Positions 55,904-64,000 of a DNA stretch of 64,000 nucleotides are shown here, piece after piece. Source of the DNA: Tateyamaria pelophila (lineage in GTDB: Bacteria; Pseudomonadota; Alphaproteobacteria; Rhodobacterales; Rhodobacteraceae); assembly GCF_019966495.1 (NCBI RefSeq), contig NZ_JAIMIA010000009.1, forward strand, positions 1 through 64,000, in the 5' to 3' direction. The notes beneath the pieces are model-generated. The model was not told the DNA's origin, made no database searches, and saw only the letters and a list, made by a program, of their open reading frames with translations. Position 1 is the first letter of the stretch; every line of letters begins with the position of its first letter. Position numbers and translations under genes: made by a program.

Positions 55904-56527
55904 ATGTCATTCGACCTTTGGCTCGCGTTCGTAGCGGCCTCGACAGCCCTGCTGCTGATCCCCGGCCCCACGGTGCTGCTGGTGCTCAGCTATGCGCTGT
56001 CCAAGGGGCGGTCAGTTGCCGTTGCCTCTGCCGCCGGGGTTGCCCTTGGCGATCTGATCGCGATGACGGCCTCGCTTCTGGGGCTTGGGGCCTTGGTGCT
56101 GGCCTCGGCCACACTGTTTACGGTGCTGAAGTGGGTTGGGGCTGCCTATCTGATCTGGCTGGGGGTCAAGCTGATCCGCTCCGCCCCTTCCGATGGGCTG
56201 GCCATCCCGCGGGCGGCGGTGACCGCGCGCGGTGTGTTTGGCCATGCCGCGACCGTGACAGCGCTCAACCCCAAATCTATCGCCTTTTTCATCGCCTTCG
56301 TGCCGCAATTCATCCGGCCTGACGCGCCCCTGATGCCGCAATTCGCCATTCTGATCGCCACGTTTTGCAGCCTTGCAGCGCTCAACGCGCTCGCCTATGC
56401 GCTGCTGGCCGACAAGATGCGTGGCATGATCGGCAGGCCGTCCGTCATCACATGGTTGACCCGCGCAGGCGGAACCACTCTTGTGGCGATGGGCATCCTC
56501 ACAGCCACCCTACGGAGAGCGACATGA
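55904..56527 (+). CDS. LysE family translocator
   Basis: An inner-membrane exporter of the LysE/RhtB family, 207 residues with about six helices. It opens [20 protein letters not shown], the family signature, followed by [20 protein letters not shown] and [37 protein letters not shown] is also typical. Export of an amino acid is likely, the substrate is unknown. Its stop overlaps the apt start (ATGA), an operon link with purine salvage. Confidence 0.93.
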   Translation: MSFDLWLAFVAASTALLLIPGPTVLLVLSYALSKGRSVAVASAAGVALGDLIAMTASLLGLGALVLASATLFTVLKWVGAAYLIWLGVKLIRSAPSDGLAIPRAAVTARGVFGHAATVTALNPKSIAFFIAFVPQFIRPDAPLMPQFAILIATFCSLAALNALAYALLADKMRGMIGRPSVITWLTRAGGTTLVAMGILTATLRRAT

Positions 56528-57054
56528 AGACCGTTCAAGACTACATCCGCACCATCGTCGACTTTCCTCATGAAGGGATCATGTTTCGCGATGTCACCAC
56601 CCTTTTTGCCGATCCGCGCGGCTTTCGCATGGCCATCGACCAGATGCTGCACCCCTATGCGGGTCTCGAGATCGACAAGGTCGTGGGCCTTGAGGCGCGG
56701 GGGTTCATCCTTGGCGGCGCGATTGCGCACCAGCTTTCGGTGGGGTTCGTGCCGATCCGCAAGAAGGGCAAACTGCCCGGTGCCACCATCAGCCAAGCCT
56801 ATAAGCTCGAATACGGCGAAGCGATTGTGGAACTGCATGACGACGCCATCAAGCCGGGCGAAAAGATCCTTGTGGTCGATGACCTGCTGGCGACCGGCGG
56901 GACCGCCGAGGCCGGGATCAAGCTGATCGAACGGTTGGGCGGAGAGGTGATTTCTTGCGCGTTCATCATCGACCTGCCGGATCTGGGCGGGCGCAAACGG
57001 CTTGAGGCGATGGGCATGGAAGTGAATGCCCTTTGTGCCTTTGACGGCGATTGA
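56524..57054 (+). CDS. apt: adenine phosphoribosyltransferase
   Basis: Makes AMP from adenine and PRPP, the adenine salvage step. The 176 residues fit the family. Motifs are [20 protein letters not shown] at the N-terminus, [18 protein letters not shown], the flexible loop RKKGKLPG, and the PRPP-binding motif [15 protein letters not shown]. It is coupled to the LysE-type gene by a 4-base overlap and lies downstream of mtnP, which makes adenine. Confidence 0.97.
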   Translation: MKTVQDYIRTIVDFPHEGIMFRDVTTLFADPRGFRMAIDQMLHPYAGLEIDKVVGLEARGFILGGAIAHQLSVGFVPIRKKGKLPGATISQAYKLEYGEAIVELHDDAIKPGEKILVVDDLLATGGTAEAGIKLIERLGGEVISCAFIIDLPDLGGRKRLEAMGMEVNALCAFDGD

Positions 57055-57148
57055 TGCAGGCGCGCGTCGTATATGCCTACACGCTTGATCAAAAGACGGG
57101 CAAACCGAAGTGACACTGTAACTTTGCGGAATATCGCGAGAAGGTGGA

Positions 57149-57165
57149 TCAGGGTATCACCCTGA
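57149..57165. terminator. hairpin between convergent genes
   Basis: TCAGGGT and ACCCTGA around the loop ATC, a perfect 7-base stem with a 3-base loop, 95 bases after apt and 28 bases after the end of the convergent HAD gene. It could serve both as a bidirectional terminator. Same size class as the hairpins at 51393 and 51463. Confidence 0.45.
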
Positions 57166-57193
57166 CCCAATCATCGATGCGCGGGCGCTTGTC

Positions 57194-58174
57194 TTAGCGA
57201 TCTCCGGTGTAAACCGTGGACCAGTCCTGTGCCATATCGACGATCAACCAGCCCATATCGGGACCCTTCTCAAGTCCGTCACACAAACGTCCGATATGGC
57301 TGTCACAATCATAGGCAACCTCACGCTCTGCATCCGTGTGATGCACGATCAGGCCAAGGCGCGGGCCTTCCCCCGCCGTCGTCCATTCGATCATCGCAAA
57401 GTCGCCATCCGAGTTGCCCGCGGCAATCACCGGGCGTTTGCCGATGATACGGTCGATGTTGATCGGCTTGCCTTCCTTGTCATCGACAAACCCGATGCCA
57501 GCTTCCTTCATTATTGTCGGCGCGCCATCCACCATTTCAAAGGCTGAATTGCCATAGGACCCGATCACCTGCTGGTTTGGAATACCGTAGGCCTGTTCAG
57601 TAAACACGCGCATGAAATGGATACCGCCACCGGACACGATGTAGGTCTTGAAGTCTTCGTCCCGCAGATAGCTGAGCAATTCGACCATCGGCTGATAGGT
57701 CATCTGGTCATAGCCCAGACCGGTTGTCGGGTGTTTGGCGGTCGCGAGCCATTCGGCAACACTGGCCTGGAAATCCGCAACAGACCGCCCGCTATGCGAA
57801 ACATTTATCACTTCGAGAATGGCCTCTTCTCCCCCTGCGGCAAGTGCTGCATAATCGCCTGCTGCCGCGGCTTTCAAAGCATCAGAGGTCAGAATGGACG
57901 GATCATTGGCGGCCATTTTCTTCACTTCGTCCACGGCATAGATCAGCTGGAAATAGACAGGTTGTTCCCCCCAGAGCGTGCCATCATTGTCAAACACGGC
58001 AATCCGGTCAGACGGGGTCACATAATCATCGGACGTGGCGTCTGTCACGCTGTCGACAAAGGCGATGATCCGTTCTCTGGCCGCTGTATCGCTCCACGAC
58101 GGCAAAGGATCGGCCAGCACTAGTCCGGCACTGGCGAAAACAACAGTCGCGGTGAGGGTCATCAGGGGTTTCAT
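57194..58174 (-). CDS. secreted HAD-family phosphatase
   Basis: A 326-residue haloacid dehalogenase-type hydrolase with an N-terminal signal peptide (LTATVVFASAGLVLADP), so it is probably periplasmic. The catalytic motif I is VFDNDGTLWGEQP, whose first Asp is the nucleophile. Motif II is in YIVSGGGIHFMR, and the later motifs are in KPINIDRIIGKRPVIAAGNS and SDGDFAMIEW. The layout resembles phosphoserine phosphatase-like HAD proteins. Substrate unknown; a role in releasing phosphate outside the cytoplasm is possible. The start at 58174 has an AAGGA RBS. Confidence 0.88.
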   Translation of the reverse strand: MKPLMTLTATVVFASAGLVLADPLPSWSDTAARERIIAFVDSVTDATSDDYVTPSDRIAVFDNDGTLWGEQPVYFQLIYAVDEVKKMAANDPSILTSDALKAAAAGDYAALAAGGEEAILEVINVSHSGRSVADFQASVAEWLATAKHPTTGLGYDQMTYQPMVELLSYLRDEDFKTYIVSGGGIHFMRVFTEQAYGIPNQQVIGSYGNSAFEMVDGAPTIMKEAGIGFVDDKEGKPINIDRIIGKRPVIAAGNSDGDFAMIEWTTAGEGPRLGLIVHHTDAEREVAYDCDSHIGRLCDGLEKGPDMGWLIVDMAQDWSTVYTGDR

Positions 58175-58588
58175 CGATACTATCCTTGCAAGAAACACAG
58201 TTTTAGGGGCCGAGACGCATTGGGCAATGTGATCGGGCCACGTGAACGGCCCCGTGTCGGAATCGCGCGAGCGCAACAGAAGCGACAGATTGTATCGGCG
58301 ATGACGATCGTCTTTTCCCCACAAAGCCCTGACTGCATTCGACAATAGAGGAAACGGATTTGCAAGCCTACCGGGCTGAACAAAAAATGCCCCTCGCACC
58401 AATTCCGGAAAACCCAAAGATTGAAAGCCCCCTGTTGCTCTAAACTTCCGGAATTGCGCCGTGGTGCCTTGTTCCGAACCCTGCCCCGTGCGGCTTTCGG
58501 CGACACCCCAAAACGCAGATCACAAGACCATCTTCGGAGCCGATCAGGTCAAAAAACCAGATGAATCATAATAGCCAAGGCCGTCACA
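58175..58588. other. 414-base intergenic region
   Basis: No gene is supported between the start of the HAD gene and the end of the FAD oxidase gene. It includes the inverted repeat at 58400-58456 and must hold the HAD gene promoter, which was not identified. Confidence 0.5.
58400..58456. repeat. 11-base inverted repeat
   Basis: CAATTCCGGAA (58400-58410) and TTCCGGAATTG (58446-58456), perfect over 11 bases with 35 bases between. Each arm also contains the palindrome TTCCGGAA. Could be a pair of binding sites; no regulator is adjacent. Confidence 0.4.
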
Positions 58589-60001
58589 TCATGCCCGCAA
58601 CACCGCGCCCGGGTTCATGATCCCCATCGGGTCAAGGGCTGTCTTGATCGTCCGCATTGTGGCCAGTTTGGCCGGATTGCCGTAGCGTTCCAAATCGTCG
58701 ACCTTGAGCCGCCCGATCCCGTGTTCCGCACTGACGGATCCCCCCAATTCGTGGGCAAGATCATGCACGACCCGCTTGATCTCGGTGCGTTCGGTCATGT
58801 GATCGGCCCGCGTCTTTCCCGGCATTGGGAAGACATTGTAGTGCAGGTTTCCGTCGCCCATATGGCCAAAGCAATTGATCCGAAACGCGCCAATCGCCGC
58901 GATGCGCTTTCCGCCTTCGGGGATGAACTCCGCCAGCGCGCCCAACGGCACCGAGATGTCATGCGAACTGATAGACCCGATGCGGCGGTTGGCTTCGGGG
59001 ATATTTTCGCGGATCGCCCAGAACTGTGCACTTTGGGCCGCATTTTGCGCGATCAGCCCATCCTCCACCAGACCGGCCTCCACGCCCGACGTGTACAGTG
59101 TTTCGAAAGCCGTCGCTGGGTCAAGCCCGTGCGGCAATCCGAGTTCGATCAACACGCACCACTCCGGTGTTTCGCTCCAGGGGTTGCGCACCTCCGGCAT
59201 CGTTTCGGCCAGAAAATCGAAGCCTTGGCGATGGATCAGTTCAAAGGCGCTGATGGATTCGCCGACTTGGTCGCGTGCCATCGCCAACAAGCTAAGCGCG
59301 GCCGCCGGAGATGCCACCTGAAACAAGGCTGTCCCGTTTGCGGCCGGACGCGCATAAAGCTTGAGCGAGGCCGCCGTGATGATACCAAGCGTCCCTTCGG
59401 CCCCGATCAGTAAATGGCGCAGGTCATAGCCTGTGTTGTCTTTGCGCAGGCGGCTGATGCCATTGTAAATTTCTCCGCTGGGCAAAACTGCCTCGATCCC
59501 CAGAACCAGATCCCGCATGTTGCCATAGCGCAAAACGCCCGTGCCCCCTGCATTCGTGGCCAGCAGTCCACCGATCCGGGCCGAGCCTTCGGAGGCAAGC
59601 GACAAGGGGAATAAACGGTCGGCCTCTTCGGCGGCCGCCTGAACATCCGCCAGAATTACCCCTGCTTCGGCAATCATCACGTTCTCTTGGGGATAGATTG
59701 CGCGGATCGCCGACATCTTTTCCAACGATACGATCAGGGGTACGGGCCCATCCGGAGCCACCTGCCCCCCCACCAGACCGGTGCCACCGCCGTAAGGAAT
59801 GACGGCGATTTGTTCTGCTCCCGCAGCCCGGATCAGGGTGGCCACTTCGTCCGTCGAACGGGGGGTCGCGACCAATCCCGCCTGCCCGGCATAGCGCCCG
59901 CGCGGCTCTTCGAGGTGACGTGCTTCTGCACTGGCAAACCTGTCCGGCGGCAATGTGGCCCGCAGGCGCGTTTGCACGTCGGATGTCAATGAATTCAGCA
60001 T
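58589..60001 (-). CDS. FAD-linked oxidase (D-2-hydroxyacid dehydrogenase/GlcD type)
   Basis: A 470-residue flavoprotein of the GlcD/D-2-hydroxyglutarate dehydrogenase/D-lactate dehydrogenase family. The PCMH-type FAD domain includes AVIPYGGGTGLVGGQV, IGGLLATNAGGTGVLRYGNM and the LRKDNTGYDLRHLLIGAEGT segment. The C-terminal FAD-oxidase domain ends with the metal- and substrate-binding histidines in NCFGHMGDGNLHYNVF and the segment GGSVSAEHGIGRLK. The exact hydroxy acid is not known. The start at 60001 (MLNSLTSDVQ) is preferred over an ATG 10 codons upstream; no clear RBS at either. Confidence 0.93.
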   Translation of the reverse strand: MLNSLTSDVQTRLRATLPPDRFASAEARHLEEPRGRYAGQAGLVATPRSTDEVATLIRAAGAEQIAVIPYGGGTGLVGGQVAPDGPVPLIVSLEKMSAIRAIYPQENVMIAEAGVILADVQAAAEEADRLFPLSLASEGSARIGGLLATNAGGTGVLRYGNMRDLVLGIEAVLPSGEIYNGISRLRKDNTGYDLRHLLIGAEGTLGIITAASLKLYARPAANGTALFQVASPAAALSLLAMARDQVGESISAFELIHRQGFDFLAETMPEVRNPWSETPEWCVLIELGLPHGLDPATAFETLYTSGVEAGLVEDGLIAQNAAQSAQFWAIRENIPEANRRIGSISSHDISVPLGALAEFIPEGGKRIAAIGAFRINCFGHMGDGNLHYNVFPMPGKTRADHMTERTEIKRVVHDLAHELGGSVSAEHGIGRLKVDDLERYGNPAKLATMRTIKTALDPMGIMNPGAVLRA

Positions 60002-60066
60002 ACAAGCCCCCAGCGTTCCCGAAGCTTGCATGTGCCAGAAAACGCATGCACCGGCAACGCGGCGTT

Positions 60067-60897
60067 TTATTCAGGCGTGACGTTCAGCCATTCGGGGCGC
60101 AACACCATGATAGTCGGTCTGCCCGGCAACCGATCCAGCGACACATCAAGCGCTGGCCCGCCGACGTCCACGATCTGAAACTCATCCTGCATCCCCGTCA
60201 GGAACACGTCCAACGTGAAATCGCCAAACCAGTGCATCGGGATCACGATGGAGGACCGCAATCGCCCGACGATCCGCATCATAGTCGGCAAATCCAACGA
60301 CGTGCCCCCATCGACGGCGGCCATCACAACGTCCAGCCTGCCGATCGCGGCATATTGTTCGGCATTGGGTTCGTGATGCAGGTGGCCGAGGTGCCCAATG
60401 CACAGCCCCGCCACTTCAAACACAAAGATCGAGTTACCTTCGGTTTCGATGCCAGACCATTGCGACCGGATATCTGTCGAGACGTTTCGTACCAAAACCT
60501 CGCCCAGATCAAGGCGGTGGTCGATGCCTTCGCCGAACGGTCCCCACCCTTCGAGGACATGCGGAATGGCCGGGTCGGGAAAGGCTGTCCAATGGGTCTC
60601 ATGGGCGTGGTTCATGGTAACAACGTCCGGGATCATCCGGGCGTTGCCGGTAAAGCCCGTAAAATCCGTGACCATATTCAATCCACCTGCCGTCCGGATC
60701 AGGAAACTGGCATGGGAAATGTAATGGATACGGACCGTTTCAGGCGCCAGCTCCACGTCATAGCTGGCGCGTTGCACGTATTCGGCGCCCTGGATGTCCT
60801 CAGCCAGTGCGATGCAATGGCTGGGGGTGCGGGTCTGGGCCGCCACTCCAATCGAAGAGACACACACGGCTATGAATGAGATCAGGAACAAGCGCAT
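60067..60897 (-). CDS. secreted metallo-beta-lactamase-fold protein
   Basis: A 276-residue protein with a signal peptide (FLISFIAVCVSSIGVAAQ), so periplasmic or secreted. The fold signs are IHYISHASFLIRTAGG, the metal-site stretch VVTMNHAHETHW, GLCIGHLGHLHHEP and VIPMHWFGDFTLDV, resembling UlaG-like or L-ascorbate-6-phosphate lactonase-like members of the metallo-beta-lactamase superfamily. The usual HxHxDH motif reads NHAHETHW, with Thr where Asp is expected, so the metal site may be altered. No resistance function is implied. Confidence 0.88.
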   Translation of the reverse strand: MRLFLISFIAVCVSSIGVAAQTRTPSHCIALAEDIQGAEYVQRASYDVELAPETVRIHYISHASFLIRTAGGLNMVTDFTGFTGNARMIPDVVTMNHAHETHWTAFPDPAIPHVLEGWGPFGEGIDHRLDLGEVLVRNVSTDIRSQWSGIETEGNSIFVFEVAGLCIGHLGHLHHEPNAEQYAAIGRLDVVMAAVDGGTSLDLPTMMRIVGRLRSSIVIPMHWFGDFTLDVFLTGMQDEFQIVDVGGPALDVSLDRLPGRPTIMVLRPEWLNVTPE

Positions 60898-60949
60898 GAG
60901 ATAAATCTAGCGCATCGGCGGCCTTTGGCAAAAGTAACATTCAGGTGTT

Positions 60950-61534
60950 TCAGCCCGCAGTCGTCTTGCCGCGTCGATCCATGCGCAGGGCTGCATATAA
61001 AACATGCGTTCGCCAGCGCCCGTCAATCTGCAGATAGCTTTGCGCGACGCCTTCGTATTTGAACCCGCAGCTTTCCAAAAGCCCGCGAGAGGCCGTGTTT
61101 TCGGGCAAACAGGCTGCCTCGATGCGGCTGAGATCAACACGGGTGAACGCATAATGCACAACGGCCTTGATCGCTTCTTGCATATAGCCCTGGCGCGCAT
61201 GGTTCTGCCCGGTCCAATAGCCCAGCGTGCCGGCCTGCGCCGGACCACGCCGCACGTTGTCCAGCGTGATCGCCCCGAGCAGGATATCGTCGGCGCGGCG
61301 AAACATGAAAAGCGGCAGCGCCGTGCCGCTCGCCACGGAACGCTGCGCCCAGTAGACCCGATTGGTAAAGGCCTTGCGCGTCAGGTGGTCATTGGCCCAG
61401 CTTGGCTCCCACGGGGTCAGATGATCGACGCTGGCCGCGCGCAAGGCGGCCCAGGCCCGGTAATCCGAATGCGTCGGCGTGCGCAACGTCATACGCTCCG
61501 TCTCGATCCGCAATTTCCGTTTTGACAGCAGCAT
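60950..61534 (-). CDS. RimJ-type GNAT acetyltransferase
   Basis: A 194-residue N-acetyltransferase of the RimJ/RimL group, whose members acetylate the N-terminal alanine of ribosomal proteins or other targets. Features are LRTPTHSDYRAWAALRAASV, ILLGAITLDNVRRGPAQAGT, GYWTGQNHARQGYMQEAIKA (acetyl-CoA site) and EAACLPENTASRGLLESCGF. Its ATG overlaps the stop of the M16 peptidase gene (TGATG), so it is the last gene of the thrC-M16-GNAT series. Confidence 0.93.
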   Translation of the reverse strand: MLLSKRKLRIETERMTLRTPTHSDYRAWAALRAASVDHLTPWEPSWANDHLTRKAFTNRVYWAQRSVASGTALPLFMFRRADDILLGAITLDNVRRGPAQAGTLGYWTGQNHARQGYMQEAIKAVVHYAFTRVDLSRIEAACLPENTASRGLLESCGFKYEGVAQSYLQIDGRWRTHVLYAALRMDRRGKTTAG

Positions 61535-62796
61535 CAGGCGGCGCGCTGCTCCTGCAACTGCGCCAATGTGGGCGCTTTGTCCACGGGCCCATAGAGGGCC
61601 AAAGCCATCGGCGCTGTTCCCGCCATATGTTCCGCAAAACCGCGCACATCGGCGGCAGTCACCGCGTCAATGCGCGCGACCGTCTCGTCAAGGCCCGGCA
61701 CCCGGTCCCAGATCTGCACCAGTCGCGCCAGACGCTCTGCGCGGTTCGATGGACTCTCCAACCCCATCAAAAGGCCAGCCTTCATCTGGACACGCGCACG
61801 GCTCACTTCCGCCTCGCTGATATCACCGGCAGCCCGTTTCATTTCATCCATCGTGATGTTCGCCAGATCACCGACCTGATCCGCCGATGTGCCGGCGTAA
61901 ACAGTTGTCATCCCGGTGTCGGCATAGGCACCCGCCTGCGCAAAAATCGTGTAGCACAGCCCGCGATTTTCGCGGATTTCCTGAAACAGGCGGCTCGACA
62001 TGCCGCCGCCCAACGCGCTTGCGTAAGTTTGCGCGATGTAAATGTCGTCATGCCGATATCCCGGCGATTCAAAACCCAGCGCAAAATGCGCCTGTTCCAG
62101 CTTTTTGGTCTGACGTATCTCACCACCGGAAAACCTCGCCGTATCGGCAAGCAGAACGGGCCGCGACGTGAGATGCCCAAACAGGGTTTCCGCCAGCTTT
62201 ACGATCGCGTCATGGTCAATCGCGCCCGCCGCCGAGAGGATCATCTGCTCCGGTCCATAGTGCTGATTGATAAAACGGGACAGATCTTCGCGGCCAAAGG
62301 CCGACACCCGCTCGCTCGGCCCGAGAATCGTGCGGCCAAGCGGTTGTTTGGGATAGGCCTCTTCCTGCAACCAGTCGAATATCACGTCGTCAGGCGTATC
62401 CAGCGCCTGACCGATCTCTTGCAGGATGACACCCCGCTCGACCTCGATCTCCTTTTGATCCAGTGCCGGGTTCAGCAGGATATCGGCGATCACATCCATC
62501 GCCAGCGGCACATCGTTTTCCAGCACCCGCGCGTAGTAGGCCGTCACTTCGCGACTGGTATAGGCATTGATATAGCCGCCCACGTCCTCAATCGCTTCGG
62601 CGATTTGCAGCGCGCTGCGCCGTTCGGTGCCTTTGAAGGCCATATGTTCCATGAAATGCGCGATCCCGTTCTGCTCGGGTGCCTCGTGGCGCGCGCCGGC
62701 ACCCACCCAGATCCCGATCGAGGCCGAAGCCAGTCCGGGCATATGTTCTGTCACGATGCGAAAGCCGTTTTTCAGGCGATGGGTCTGCGTGGTCAC
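61534..62796 (-). CDS. M16 family zinc metallopeptidase
   Basis: A 420-residue peptidase of the M16 (pitrilysin/mitochondrial processing peptidase beta) family. The inverted zinc motif HxxEH is in GIAHFMEHMAFKGT, and the downstream glutamate ligand is in EIEVERGVILQEI. The first domain opens RLKNGFRIVTEHMPGLASAS. The second domain follows from about residue 215 (AHFALGFESPGYRHDDIYIA, LGGGMSSRLFQEIRENRGLC). Length and motifs match the single-chain bacterial form. The GTG start overlaps the thrC stop (GTGA). Confidence 0.95.
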   Translation of the reverse strand: MTTQTHRLKNGFRIVTEHMPGLASASIGIWVGAGARHEAPEQNGIAHFMEHMAFKGTERRSALQIAEAIEDVGGYINAYTSREVTAYYARVLENDVPLAMDVIADILLNPALDQKEIEVERGVILQEIGQALDTPDDVIFDWLQEEAYPKQPLGRTILGPSERVSAFGREDLSRFINQHYGPEQMILSAAGAIDHDAIVKLAETLFGHLTSRPVLLADTARFSGGEIRQTKKLEQAHFALGFESPGYRHDDIYIAQTYASALGGGMSSRLFQEIRENRGLCYTIFAQAGAYADTGMTTVYAGTSADQVGDLANITMDEMKRAAGDISEAEVSRARVQMKAGLLMGLESPSNRAERLARLVQIWDRVPGLDETVARIDAVTAADVRGFAEHMAGTAPMALALYGPVDKAPTLAQLQEQRAA

Positions 62797-64000
62797 TTGC
62801 TTCGGTTTTCCTTGATATGGGTCATGAGCGCCGCCAGATCATTGGGCACGCGCGTCAGCCGTTCAGAGCGTTCATACAGGTCCGCCATCCGGGGGGGAAG
62901 AGGGGGGCGAATGTCTGTGGCGGCCTCGACGGCGTCGGGGAATTTGGCGGGGTGAGCGGTTGCCAGCGTCACCATCGGCGTGCCTGCGACACGCTGGTCA
63001 TTTGCGACCTTCACGCCGACGGCGGAATGGGGACAGAGCAGCTCTGCGCTGTCACGCAATGTCTTCGTGATCTGTGTGCTGGTCTCGGCCTCAGACACCC
63101 GACCGGAGCTGTAGGTTTCCTGAAGGGCCTGCATCGCGCCTTGGCTGACGTCAAAGCCGCCCGATTTCAACTCATCCATCAACTGCGCCACGGCTGCGCC
63201 GTCACGGTCGTAGGCATCAAACAAAGCGCGTTCGAAATTCGAGCTGACCTGAATGTCCATCGACGGGCTGATCGACGGAATAGTGTCGCCCTTGTGATAG
63301 CCATGCCCGCTCAGACAGCGGTGCAGAATGTCGTTCTGGTTGGTGGCCACAACCAGCTTGTCGATCGGAAGGCCCATACGTTTCGCGATGTAGCCTGCGA
63401 AAATGTCGCCGAAATTGCCCGTGGGCACCGTAAAGCTGACCTTGCGTTCCGGCGCGCCCATCGCGACGGCGGCCGAGAAATAGTACACGACCTGTGCCAG
63501 CACCCGTGCCCAGTTTATCGAGTTGACCCCGGCCAGCCCGACCCCATCGCGAAACTCGAAATCGTTGAACATGTCCTTGAGGCGCGCCTGACAGTCATCG
63601 AAATCTCCGTCTACGGCCAAGGCATGGACGTTGGATTCGACGGGTGTGGTCATCTGGCGGCGTTGCACTTCGCTCACCCGGCCATGCGGATAAAGGATGA
63701 ACACATCAACGTTGTCGAGGCCCCGAAAGGCCTCGATCGCCGCCGATCCGGTGTCTCCAGAGGTGGCACCCACGATAGTCACGCGGTCGCCGCGACGGGC
63801 AAGCGCCGTTTGAAACAGTTGCCCGATCAACTGCATGGCAAAGTCCTTGAAGGCCAGCGTCGGGCCATGGAACAGTTCCAGCAGGAAATGCCCCTGATCC
63901 AGTTGCACCAAAGGTGCGCGCGCCGCGTGGCCAAAACCGGCATAGGCGCGATCGATACAGTCCCGGAACTCCGCATCCGTGAATGTGTCGCCGACGAAGG
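62793..64000 (-). CDS. thrC: threonine synthase, 5' part beyond window
   Basis: PLP enzyme that makes threonine from O-phosphohomoserine. About 400 residues are visible and the gene runs past the right edge of the window on the minus strand; the reading frame is open to 64000 (it continues with FVGDTFTDAEFRDCIDRAYA). The Schiff-base lysine is in HGPTLAFKDFAMQLIGQLF. The phosphate loop is TIVGATSGDTGSAAIEAF, followed by PTGNFGDIFAGYIAKRMGLP. It is the first visible gene of the thrC - M16 peptidase - acetyltransferase series, coupled by short overlaps. Confidence 0.97.
   Translation of the reverse strand, partial: FVGDTFTDAEFRDCIDRAYAGFGHAARAPLVQLDQGHFLLELFHGPTLAFKDFAMQLIGQLFQTALARRGDRVTIVGATSGDTGSAAIEAFRGLDNVDVFILYPHGRVSEVQRRQMTTPVESNVHALAVDGDFDDCQARLKDMFNDFEFRDGVGLAGVNSINWARVLAQVVYYFSAAVAMGAPERKVSFTVPTGNFGDIFAGYIAKRMGLPIDKLVVATNQNDILHRCLSGHGYHKGDTIPSISPSMDIQVSSNFERALFDAYDRDGAAVAQLMDELKSGGFDVSQGAMQALQETYSSGRVSEAETSTQITKTLRDSAELLCPHSAVGVKVANDQRVAGTPMVTLATAHPAKFPDAVEAATDIRPPLPPRMADLYERSERLTRVPNDLAALMTHIKENRSK

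Noticed and set aside
55003-57054. Prophage remnant around the M15 peptidase
   Set aside because: Neighbours (mtnP, LysE, apt) are housekeeping genes and no integrase, capsid, tail or attachment site was seen.
61402-62955. Long plus-strand open frame of 517 codons opposite the M16 peptidase gene
   Set aside because: A shadow frame; the minus strand has HxxEH and the second M16 domain.

Overview
The window reads as a piece of chromosome from a marine alphaproteobacterium of the Rhodobacteraceae (Roseobacter group). Supporting signs are high GC with dense gene packing, many 4-base ATGA or GTGA start/stop overlaps, TTGAC-type -35 boxes, and neighbourhoods that I know from that group: folB-folP-glmM, glyQ-(small genes)-glyS-ppdK, lysC next to a GAF-domain ptsP, and tandem Lrp genes facing ilvC. 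This placement rests on recognition, not on a database search. No rRNA, tRNA, CRISPR array, transposase or prophage block was found.

Layout. 1-8.4 kb: a C-terminally truncated GT2 glycosyltransferase, carA, a YqeY-type protein, a class V aminotransferase, a Hint-domain protein, two Lrp/AsnC regulators and ilvC. 8.7-15.4 kb: the glmM/folP/folB operon, a SleB-type cell wall hydrolase and a divergent pyruvate phosphate dikinase. 15.6-20.7 kb: glyQ and glyS separated by a 63-residue protein, a DUF6446-like protein and a sodium/glutamate symporter gene with a frameshift. 20.9-27.6 kb: a peptidoglycan-binding protein with a degenerate trypsin-like domain, cfa, a ThDP enzyme of the 5-guanidino-2-oxopentanoate decarboxylase type, a TrkH-type potassium channel subunit and a DUF1127 protein.

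27.9-40.3 kb is the most coherent block: a galactoside uptake and breakdown locus. One leftward operon encodes a CUT1 sugar-binding protein, two permeases, an alpha-galactosidase (GH36), an SDR dehydrogenase, 2-keto-3-deoxygalactonate kinase, KDPGal aldolase, an SMP-30 lactonase and a beta-galactosidase (GH42). Facing it are an IclR regulator and the transporter ATPase. Together they can take up alpha- and beta-galactosides, release galactose and oxidise it by the De Ley-Doudoroff route. Only galactonate dehydratase is missing. The divergent promoter region holds two short palindromes of the IclR operator type and a structured 5' leader.

40.7-64 kb: ptsP, lysC, a short SDR, DUF1178, a NUDIX hydrolase, modABC, EcsC, acetyltransferases, a flavin reductase, a SulP transporter, a small lipoprotein, mtnP, an M15 peptidase, a LysE exporter, apt, a secreted HAD phosphatase, an FAD-linked oxidase, a secreted metallo-beta-lactamase-fold protein, a RimJ-type acetyltransferase, an M16 peptidase and the 3' part of thrC.

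No clearly new multi-gene system stands out. The best leads are non-coding: paired REP-like hairpins with a TTACGGG tail at two loci, a run of four hairpins with 3-base loops at 51.4 kb, and similar hairpins at other gene junctions. Protein leads are a pseudo-protease, a FolB fusion with an unassigned second domain, a PPDK with altered ATP-side motifs, an SDR lacking the catalytic lysine, and the frameshifted gltS whose wrong frame runs into glyS.
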